6,194 nucleotides of DNA from JBGQJN01 sp964423175 (GTDB taxonomy: Bacteria > Patescibacteriota > Minisyncoccia > 2-02-FULL-40-12 > IGHO2-01-FULL-4-A): the NCBI GenBank assembly GCA_964423175.1, contig CAYRDM010000035.1:1-6194 (forward strand), read 5' to 3'. The notes below the pieces were generated by a model. The model did not search any database and had not been told where the DNA came from. It worked only from the letters and a program-made list of their open reading frames with translations. Below are positions 1 to 4,822 of this stretch, one piece after another (the first letter of the stretch is position 1; each line of letters opens with the position of its first letter). The position numbers were made by a program, and so were the translations under genes.

Positions 1-2
1 CA

Positions 3-419
3 AATTTTGCCATGGACTCTATTAATTATATGTTTTCAAATCCATCAGAAAATTCCGATGCCATTTCGGAAATAAAATTTGAACCCGACAAGAGTCCGAA
101 AGACACCATTCTCGCTTATTATAACTATCTTAAGGTACGTAATTTTCAAGAAGCATATAATCTTCTCTCATCCAATTTTATTGGAGATGTACAATTCGCG
201 GATTGGCGGAATGGATTTACCTTTAGCCTAGACACTAGTGTTCTCTCCATCTCCTCCGACAAAAGTAATCCCCAAAGGGTTACCGTTGGTTTAGGCTCAA
301 CTGATTTAATTGATGGGCAGTTCGTTTATCGAGTGTTCAAGGGCGTATGGATAGTCCACAAAGAAAATGGCCATTTCAAACTTTGGGAATCGAATATAAA
401 AGAGATTGAAAATAAGTAA
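3..419 (+). CDS. NTF2-like (SnoaL-type fold) protein, probably 5'-truncated
   Basis: The frame is open from the first bases of the window (codons for N-F-A precede the first ATG at 12), and no Shine-Dalgarno sequence is visible in the 11 bases before that ATG, so the true start probably lies upstream. Numbering from ATG 12 gives 135 residues. About residues 28-50 (SPKDTILAYYNYLKVRNFQE, then AYNLL) form the amphipathic first helices typical of NTF2-like domains. Alternating beta strands follow, ending in VWIVHKENGHFKLWE, which resembles the last strands of that fold. Such domains in bacteria often sit outside the membrane behind an N-terminal anchor; an anchor here would be off-window, which is inference. 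No catalytic residues can be assigned, so no function is given. The GNAT gene follows 15 bases downstream on the same strand and is probably cotranscribed. Confidence 0.65.
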   Translation, partial: NFAMDSINYMFSNPSENSDAISEIKFEPDKSPKDTILAYYNYLKVRNFQEAYNLLSSNFIGDVQFADWRNGFTFSLDTSVLSISSDKSNPQRVTVGLGSTDLIDGQFVYRVFKGVWIVHKENGHFKLWESNIKEIENK

Positions 420-434
420 GCTGGAAACTAGCCG

Positions 435-905
435 ATGAATAATATTGAGTACAAAATTAATGACCTTGCAGCTTTGGATGATGCAATTTTAATTTCTAAA
501 GAGATTTTTCATCCCTCGACAAAAGAAATTGAGGAGTATCACGATAAACAGGATTGGGATAATAAAATCGAAAAAGGCGGGTTGCTGGTCGTCGCTTATG
601 CAGAAAATGAACCAGCCGCCTTTGTGGCAAGTTACATAAAGGAGGCGGGCATTTTACACATTTGGGTTGGAGGGGTATTGGAAAAATTTCGTGGTTTAGG
701 ATTGTGGAGCGGTATGTATGAAAAAATTGAAGAATACGCCAAGGGAAAAAAGTTTCAAAAGATTACCCTGAATACTTATAAAGACAAATTTCCTATAATG
801 TACAGGTTTGCCACAAAGCACGGATTTATTTGTTACAAGACGGAAATGAAAGATGGTTTAGAAAAGTCATTTTTTGAGAGGAGTTTTGGGGAAAATAAGT
901 TCTAA
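435..905 (+). CDS. GNAT-family N-acetyltransferase
   Basis: 156 residues, a normal length for a single GNAT domain, which transfers an acetyl group from acetyl-CoA to an amine. Motif A lies at about 75-103: strand HIWVGGV, then EKFRGLGLWSGMYEKIEEYA. R86-G87-L88-G89 supplies most of the pyrophosphate-binding Q/RxxGxG/A loop, but the last Gly/Ala position is W91. Motif B is at about 110-131 (ITLNTYKDKFPIMYRFATKH, then GF), where the MYRFATKHGF stretch is the typical helix-strand ending. The N-terminal part (LDDAILISKEIF) matches the first GNAT helix. The substrate cannot be read from the sequence; the acceptor could be a small molecule or a protein N-terminus. ATG 435 has only a weak GGAAA (423-427) ahead of it, and the 15-base gap to the previous stop suggests coupled translation. 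Its TAA is 3 bases from the stop of the convergent UbiB-type gene. Confidence 0.88.
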   Translation: MNNIEYKINDLAALDDAILISKEIFHPSTKEIEEYHDKQDWDNKIEKGGLLVVAYAENEPAAFVASYIKEAGILHIWVGGVLEKFRGLGLWSGMYEKIEEYAKGKKFQKITLNTYKDKFPIMYRFATKHGFICYKTEMKDGLEKSFFERSFGENKF

Positions 906-908
906 CGT

Positions 909-2312
909 CTATCCAAACTGTAATATTTTCTTGATATCTTTAATGGCTTGAACTGGGTTATTAAAATATGTATCTATGACGCCCGCAATTAATTTGGGGC
1001 TTTTTTTAACCTGCTCGCTTAGTGCGTAAATAACTGAACCAAAATCAACCTCCAGGAGGTTGTTTAATATTTGTTTTCTCAGTCCTCTTTTTAACTCATC
1101 GCCAAAAACTTCAACTGTAGTTATGCCGGGCGTTACCGTTTCGAACAGGCCCTCTATGATTGCTTGCATTCGACCGATTAGCACAATTTGATATGGAAAA
1201 GGAATACGATTTTTTATCAAAACTTTTGCCAGGCCGGTAAACCAAAACCCCATGGGACTGTTTTTTGTGGTTTCAAGATATTTTTTAATATCTTCTTTGA
1301 TTTTTGATGCATATTTTTCATGAGGTACCCCGCACATCTTCAAGCTTCGTAGTATCGTTGCATCCACATCCTGGGCATAGACGGCCAGCAGGAGATCTCT
1401 GGTCTCTTTGGTGTCTCTTTTGTTTAGACATCCCAGGAGACCCAAATCTAAAAACGCCATCTTACCGTTTGGAAGAATAAGTAAGTTAGAAGGGTGGGGA
1501 TCGCCGTGGAAAACGAATTCGTCACCGTTAATCCACATCCGCATGATTGCTCCCATAGATGATTTTAAAGATTTTTGAGCGTCATATCTGGGGTTATTTT
1601 CTATTTTTTTGAATTCACGCACAGGAACACCTTCTATAAATTCCATTGTGATTATTTGGTTCGAACAAAAATCAGGATATATTTTAGGGAAAACTATCGT
1701 ATCAACACATTCGCCGATAGTTTTTCTCATTTTTTCATAATAGGAAGTTACCGTCTGGTTTAGATTTTTTGCTTCGTTTTTAAAATCTACCTCAGCCAAA
1801 AGCCAAGATTCAATTTGTGAGAATACTTCGTCTAGTTTGATGTGACGGAGATCCGCAGAAAATATTTGAGCTATTTTGCCAAGGCGTTTAAGTATCTTCA
1901 GATCTGTTGTTACATTTTTTTCTATGTCGGGACGTTTTACTTTTACCGCGACCTCTCCATGCCCGGGCAGGTAGGCTTTGTAGACCTGGGCGATGGATGC
2001 AGAGGCCAGGGGAATAGGATTCCAGCCCATGAATATTGATTCTGGGAGGGCATTGAAATCTTTTAGAAAGATTTCTTTTACTTTTTCATATGGAAATGGA
2101 TCCACTATGTCTAGTAATTTCTGAAGTTCTTTACAATCCTCTTGAGATAGAAGCTCATAACGAGTACTTAGTATTTGACCTATCTTGATAAAAACCAGAC
2201 CAAGTTCTTGGCAGGCTAACCGAAGGCGCACGCCCAATGTGTCATGCCTGTTTAATAGCGTGTATTTAATTACTATCCTAGAAATTTGGAATGATCTTCC
2301 TAGAGTTCCCAT
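909..2312 (-). CDS. ABC1/AarF/UbiB-family atypical protein kinase-like protein
   Basis: Start chosen at ATG 2312-2310, giving 467 residues. An in-frame TTG at 2369 would add 19 residues but overlaps the upstream gene by 56 bases. Residue numbers here count from that TTG. All family signatures are present: KIGQ motif (62-65, in FIKIGQILSTR), alanine-rich nucleotide loop ASASIAQVY (122-130), lysine of AVKVKRP (K143), glutamate of DFKNEAKN (E199), catalytic loop HGDPHPSN (288-295, Ser where Gly is usual) and metal-binding FLDLG (D308). The family binds and hydrolyses ATP and is known from ubiquinone synthesis (UbiB/Coq8) and chloroplast plastoglobules; the KxGQ helix normally occludes protein-substrate access. 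The C-terminus (SPKLIAGVIDTYFNNPVQ onward) is amphipathic, and I see no pair of transmembrane helices as in proteobacterial UbiB. No quinone-pathway gene is nearby, so the substrate is unknown. It is the second gene after the ribbon-helix-helix protein, with one base between stop and start (TAATATG), which suggests translational reinitiation. Confidence 0.9.
   Translation of the reverse strand: MGTLGRSFQISRIVIKYTLLNRHDTLGVRLRLACQELGLVFIKIGQILSTRYELLSQEDCKELQKLLDIVDPFPYEKVKEIFLKDFNALPESIFMGWNPIPLASASIAQVYKAYLPGHGEVAVKVKRPDIEKNVTTDLKILKRLGKIAQIFSADLRHIKLDEVFSQIESWLLAEVDFKNEAKNLNQTVTSYYEKMRKTIGECVDTIVFPKIYPDFCSNQIITMEFIEGVPVREFKKIENNPRYDAQKSLKSSMGAIMRMWINGDEFVFHGDPHPSNLLILPNGKMAFLDLGLLGCLNKRDTKETRDLLLAVYAQDVDATILRSLKMCGVPHEKYASKIKEDIKKYLETTKNSPMGFWFTGLAKVLIKNRIPFPYQIVLIGRMQAIIEGLFETVTPGITTVEVFGDELKRGLRKQILNNLLEVDFGSVIYALSEQVKKSPKLIAGVIDTYFNNPVQAIKDIKKILQFG
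1046..1062. repeat. 17-bp palindrome within the UbiB-type gene, T-rich on its plus-strand 3' side
   Basis: CAACCTCC (1046-1053), a single A, and GGAGGTTG (1055-1062) are perfect reverse complements. As RNA it could form a 6-bp hairpin with a 5-base loop. On the plus strand it is followed by TTTAATATTTGTTTT, so it could end transcripts reading out of the GNAT gene, 141 bases downstream of its stop. It encodes ordinary residues (NNLLEV) in the UbiB-type protein, so chance is a fair alternative. Confidence 0.3.
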
Positions 2313-2313
2313 A

Positions 2314-2649
2314 TTATGGTCTGCATGTTTTACAGAAGAAATATTTCTTAGATTTTTCTGTTTCTCCAACCGTCACTATTTCACCAAGCGGTATTTTGGA
2401 GTGGCATTGAGAGCATTCTAATTCCTGGGCAGTTCTGAAGCGATGATAACCGACGATGTCTTTAAATTTATCTTTCTTTTGGAAAATTTCATTTGATAAA
2501 TCGCCGATGATCTCTGCACTATCATTGATGGCCTTGCGAATAAGAGTCGAAATGCTTTCGCTATTTTCCTTGGCTTTGTTTTTAATTTTTTCATAAGTAT
2601 CCCGAGATACCCTCAGGTTTATTATGTAATCTTTGTTTGAGTCTTCCAT
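2314..2649 (-). CDS. Ribbon-helix-helix protein with C-terminal zinc ribbon; putative transcriptional regulator
   Basis: 111 residues in two parts. Residues 7-46 look like a ribbon-helix-helix (MetJ/Arc) unit: strand DYIINLRV, helix SRDTYEKIKNKAKENS, turn, then helix ESISTLIRKAINDSAEII. Proteins of this fold dimerise and insert the paired strand into the DNA major groove. After a charged linker, residues 79-109 hold two Cys pairs, CSQC (C79, C82) and CKTC (C106, C109), 23 residues apart, a layout suited to a structural zinc ribbon. The combination suggests a small DNA-binding regulator; this is inferred from fold pattern, not from a recognised named family. ATG 2649 has no Shine-Dalgarno sequence, and a -10-like TAATAC lies just upstream, so the message may be nearly leaderless. 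Tandem and inverted repeats at 2658-2695 are candidate self-binding sites. It leads the unit that continues into the UbiB-type gene. No toxin partner is adjacent. Confidence 0.8.
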   Translation of the reverse strand: MEDSNKDYIINLRVSRDTYEKIKNKAKENSESISTLIRKAINDSAEIIGDLSNEIFQKKDKFKDIVGYHRFRTAQELECSQCHSKIPLGEIVTVGETEKSKKYFFCKTCRP

Positions 2650-2657
2650 GCGATCAA

Positions 2658-2676
2658 TGTATTACGTTTGTATTAC
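2658..2676. repeat. Tandem direct repeat, two copies of TGTATTAC, operator-like
   Basis: TGTATTAC occurs at 2658-2665 and again at 2669-2676, an 11-base period equal to about one helical turn. It lies 9 bases upstream of the leftward start codon. Read on the minus strand, each copy is GTAATACA and contains TAATAC, so the repeats overlap any -10 element of the leftward unit. Ribbon-helix-helix regulators commonly bind short tandem repeats with about this phasing, and the first leftward gene encodes such a fold. Binding is inferred. Confidence 0.5.
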
Positions 2677-2687
2677 AAAAACAACTG
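2659..2687 (-). promoter_or_regulatory. Putative weak promoter for the leftward RHH-UbiB unit
   Basis: TAATAC (complement of 2659-2664) is a reasonable -10 hexamer. At 17-base spacing the -35 position reads CAGTTG (complement of 2682-2687), which is poor. A start of transcription about 7 bases past the -10 would fall close to ATG 2649, giving a very short leader or none. A second TAATAC in the other repeat copy (complement of 2670-2675) would give a leader of about 14 bases. The weak -35 and the overlapping repeats fit a regulated promoter, but the assignment is tentative. Confidence 0.3.
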
Positions 2688-2695
2688 AAGTTGTT
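2680..2695. repeat. Perfect 7-bp inverted repeat AACAACT-GA-AGTTGTT, candidate operator
   Basis: The two arms (2680-2686 and 2689-2695) are exact reverse complements with only two bases between them. That is too tight for an RNA hairpin of full length but typical of a two-fold symmetric protein site. It sits just upstream of the TGTATTAC tandem repeat, where the -35 region of a leftward promoter would be, and about 45 bases upstream of the rightward -10 element. Confidence 0.4.
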
Positions 2696-2734
2696 GATAA
2701 CTCGGTTGGGCTTAAGTAAATTGTTTTTTTCAAA

Positions 2735-2743
2735 TGATATAAT
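2735..2743 (+). promoter_or_regulatory. Extended -10 promoter (TGATATAAT) for the PAP2 phosphatase gene
   Basis: TATAAT at 2738-2743 is an exact consensus -10, preceded by TG one base upstream (2735-2736), which is the extended -10 signature. No good -35 is present at 16-18 bases; TTAAGT (2713-2718) at 19 bases is the nearest match, and extended -10 promoters can work without one. Transcription would start near 2750, leaving a leader of about 60 bases before ATG 2809. Confidence 0.6.
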
Positions 2744-2808
2744 AGACTGATGCACCAATTCAGCTGAGGGGCTCGTATTATTGTGATAGGGGATGAATTC
2801 TCTTTTCT

Positions 2809-3462
2809 ATGCCTAGAAAATTATTTCGCAATTTTTTGAACAATATCGTTGCCTGTTACAAGGGGCGTAATTGGATGTGGCATTTGCTTGCTGCCGTAGC
2901 AACATATGTTTGCGTGGTGGCCGGACTCGACTGGAAATATTATTTGATTACGAGGAATGATTCTTTAATTTCCTTCTTTTATCCGGCGATATTGATGGGT
3001 GTTTTTGTGCCAACAGTCGGGTCTTTGTCGTTGCTTTTGATCGGGGTACTAAAAAAGAGTACTCGTACTGTAAATACTGCATGGGCATTGGGACAGGCGA
3101 GCATCGTGGCTTTGTTGATCTCAGATGTTTACAAGGCTTTTACCGGAAGAGCTCACCCTAACGCTTTGACGAAGCTTACTTCTGACATCACGCACGTATT
3201 TCACTTTGGAATTCTAAAAGCTGGCGTTTTTTGGGGATGGCCATCCTCTCACACCATAGTCGCGTTTGCTATGGCAACTGCTTTGATCGCTCTCTTCCCC
3301 AAAAACAAAAAGATCGCTTTTGTTGCCCTGGTTTATGCTTTTTATATTGGTATTGGAGTATCAATGACCATTCACTGGTTATCTGATTTTTTGGCCGGTG
3401 GTATCCTCGGTAGCGTGGCCGGAATTGTTGTTGGCAGAAGCTTCAGGGATTATCCGAAGTAG
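2809..3462 (+). CDS. PAP2-superfamily membrane phosphatase
   Basis: 217 residues with about six hydrophobic segments (roughly 24-42, 52-80 possibly as two, 89-106, 149-164, 169-186, 194-210), as expected of a multi-pass PAP2 (type 2 phosphatidic acid phosphatase) protein. These enzymes remove phosphate from lipid phosphates such as phosphatidic acid, phosphatidylglycerophosphate or undecaprenyl diphosphate through a phosphohistidine intermediate at the membrane face. Motif C1 is KAFTGRAHP (K109-P117), C2 is WPSSHT (P145, S146, S147, H148), and C3 is MTIHWLSDFLAG (H189, D193). H148, H189 and D193 are kept. In C1 the usual RP arginine position is H116, and in C3 the usual SR pair is I-G, so two phosphate-binding arginines are replaced. 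ATG 2809 is used, though its AGGGG (2788-2792) is 16 bases away. ATG 2875 has AGGGG (2861-2865) at an ideal 9 bases and would start the protein at its first membrane helix. The gene looks monocistronic, with its own promoter and a new promoter right after its stop. Confidence 0.85.
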   Translation: MPRKLFRNFLNNIVACYKGRNWMWHLLAAVATYVCVVAGLDWKYYLITRNDSLISFFYPAILMGVFVPTVGSLSLLLIGVLKKSTRTVNTAWALGQASIVALLISDVYKAFTGRAHPNALTKLTSDITHVFHFGILKAGVFWGWPSSHTIVAFAMATALIALFPKNKKIAFVALVYAFYIGIGVSMTIHWLSDFLAGGILGSVAGIVVGRSFRDYPK

Positions 3463-3472
3463 GTATGTATGA

Positions 3473-3502
3473 TTGACATGTATAGGCCACTTATGCTATA
3501 CT
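3473..3502 (+). promoter_or_regulatory. Near-consensus sigma70-type promoter of the helicase-Obg operon
   Basis: TTGACA at 3473-3478 is an exact -35, followed after 18 bases by TATACT at 3497-3502, with the extended TG at 3494-3495. It begins only 10 bases after the PAP2 stop codon, and no terminator intervenes. A start near 3509 leaves a leader of about 100 bases before ATG 3609. A small inverted repeat, CTATA-N5-TATAG (3496-3510), covers the -10 and start site and could be an operator, but it is AT-rich and may be chance. Confidence 0.8.
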
Positions 3503-3578
3503 TAATATAGTTAAATAAGATCTCATTTAGGTTTCAATTGTGCTATTTTCTCTCCCTGCTTGCATAGAGATGGGTTGC

Positions 3579-3597
3579 CTCTTAAGAAACTTAGGAG
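3579..3597 (+). promoter_or_regulatory. Leader hairpin burying the Shine-Dalgarno sequence of the helicase gene
   Basis: CTCTTAAG (3579-3586), loop AAA (3587-3589) and CTTAGGAG (3590-3597) form eight consecutive pairs with one G-U. The 3' arm contains the AGGAG (3593-3597) that serves ATG 3609 at 11-base spacing, so the folded leader would block ribosome binding. A short competing pairing is possible: AGAG (3566-3569) with CTCT (3579-3582) would free the Shine-Dalgarno sequence. The location suggests translational control such as a thermosensor or helicase autoregulation; the mechanism is inference. Confidence 0.5.
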
Positions 3598-3608
3598 ACA
3601 AAAACCAC

Positions 3609-4814
3609 ATGCAAAGAAGTTTTAATCGTGCCACTGCACTTAAAGGCAGAAGGCCAAGTTTTGGTAACCGCAGACCCTCATTTCCAACGAGAGGTAATTT
3701 TTCTCGTGGAGTACACATAGACCCAACCCGTTTCATAAACAGAGCCGTTGAAGATTCTAAGGTTGAAGAATATGTTGCCAAGCATAAATTCCAAGATTTT
3801 AATATTGATCAGAGGATCAAACAAAATGTTGCCGCCAAGGGTTATCTAAGTCCAACGCCAATTCAAGACCAAGCCATCGAACACGTTCTCAAAGGAGTAG
3901 ATGTGGTTGGTATTGCCAATACTGGAACGGGAAAGACCGCGGCTTTTTTGATCCCGCTTATTAACAAAGTATTGCTTAATCCACAAGAGAATATTTTGAT
4001 AATTGTTCCTACCCGAGAATTAGGCGTGCAGATAAATGAAGAGTTCAACGAGTTCGCTCGTTTCTTGAGAGTTTATTCTGTTTGTTGCGTTGGAGGCGCA
4101 AGCATTGGCAGACAAGTTGCCGATTTGCGTCGCAGGTTTAATTTTATAATTGGTACCCCTGGAAGAATAAAAGACTTGATGGAAAGGGGTTTAATCAATT
4201 TATCCAAATTCAACACCGTCGTCCTTGATGAGGCCGATAGACTTTTGGACATGGGATTCATTGTTGACACTAGATTTATGATCGGCAGAATGCCGGCCAA
4301 ACATCAGACACTATTTTTCTCTGCTACTTTCTCAAGAGAAGTCCAATCTTTGATTAGAGAATTTTTGAAAGATCCTGTAACAATTTCTGTAAAAACCAGA
4401 GATACGGCCAAAAGCGTAGACCAGGATATTATTCGCGTTAAACCAGGATCAAATAAATTAGAAATGTTGCACGACCTACTCAACAAACCGGAGTTTGATA
4501 AGGTTTTGGTTTTCGGAAGAACCAAACATGGTGTAGAGCGTTTGTATAGAGATTTGGAACACCGTGGCTTTAAAGCAGAATCAATTCACGGCAACAAGAA
4601 CCATAACAGAAGGCAAAAAGTCTTAGAGATGTTTAAGGGCGGAAGAATTCAGGTTCTGGTTGCAACTGATGTTGCTGCACGCGGACTTGATATACAAGGC
4701 GTGAGTCACGTTATAAACTTTGATATCCCTTCAACCTATGAGGACTATGTCCATCGTATTGGCAGAACTGGAAGAGCGGACAAAAAGGGCGTTGCTCTAA
4801 CGTTTGTTGATTAA
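3609..4814 (+). CDS. DEAD-box ATP-dependent RNA helicase
   Basis: 401 residues from ATG 3609, chosen because AGGAG (3593-3597) precedes it. In-frame GTG 3540 and ATG 3570 would add 23 or 13 residues but have poorer ribosome sites. The enzyme unwinds short RNA duplexes using ATP. All motifs are visible: Q motif F61 and GYLSPTPIQ (78-86), I ANTGTGKT (103-110), Ia PTRELG (134-139), Ib GTPGR (182-186), II DEAD (207-210), III SAT (238-240), IV VFGRTK (301-306), V ATDVAARGLD (352-361) and VI HRIGRTGR (382-389). The N-terminal 35 residues are basic and carry two RRPSF copies (14-18, 21-25), probably a flexible RNA-binding tail. The protein stops at GVALTFVD, 12 residues after motif VI, so the last elements of the second RecA-like domain and any C-terminal extension are absent. 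Bacterial relatives such as SrmB, DeaD and RhlE act in 50S assembly, RNA decay and cold response. The Obg gene 8 bases downstream favours a ribosome role. Which bacterial subfamily it belongs to cannot be settled here. Confidence 0.95.
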   Translation: MQRSFNRATALKGRRPSFGNRRPSFPTRGNFSRGVHIDPTRFINRAVEDSKVEEYVAKHKFQDFNIDQRIKQNVAAKGYLSPTPIQDQAIEHVLKGVDVVGIANTGTGKTAAFLIPLINKVLLNPQENILIIVPTRELGVQINEEFNEFARFLRVYSVCCVGGASIGRQVADLRRRFNFIIGTPGRIKDLMERGLINLSKFNTVVLDEADRLLDMGFIVDTRFMIGRMPAKHQTLFFSATFSREVQSLIREFLKDPVTISVKTRDTAKSVDQDIIRVKPGSNKLEMLHDLLNKPEFDKVLVFGRTKHGVERLYRDLEHRGFKAESIHGNKNHNRRQKVLEMFKGGRIQVLVATDVAARGLDIQGVSHVINFDIPSTYEDYVHRIGRTGRADKKGVALTFVD

Positions 4815-4822
4815 AACTTCTC

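Noticed and set aside
1575..2421. Several short rightward frames (62-78 codons) inside the UbiB-type gene
   Set aside because: They lie antisense to a gene with all family motifs intact, show no domain pattern and lack ribosome sites.
2314..2649. Toxin-antitoxin reading of the ribbon-helix-helix gene
   Set aside because: The following gene is a full-length ABC1/UbiB kinase-like protein, not a small toxin, and the other neighbour is a divergently transcribed PAP2 phosphatase.
3481..3510. TATAG-N10-CTATA-N5-TATAG inverted repeats around the helicase promoter -10
   Set aside because: Five-base arms in AT-rich DNA that partly coincide with the -10 hexamer itself; too likely by chance to call as a separate operator.
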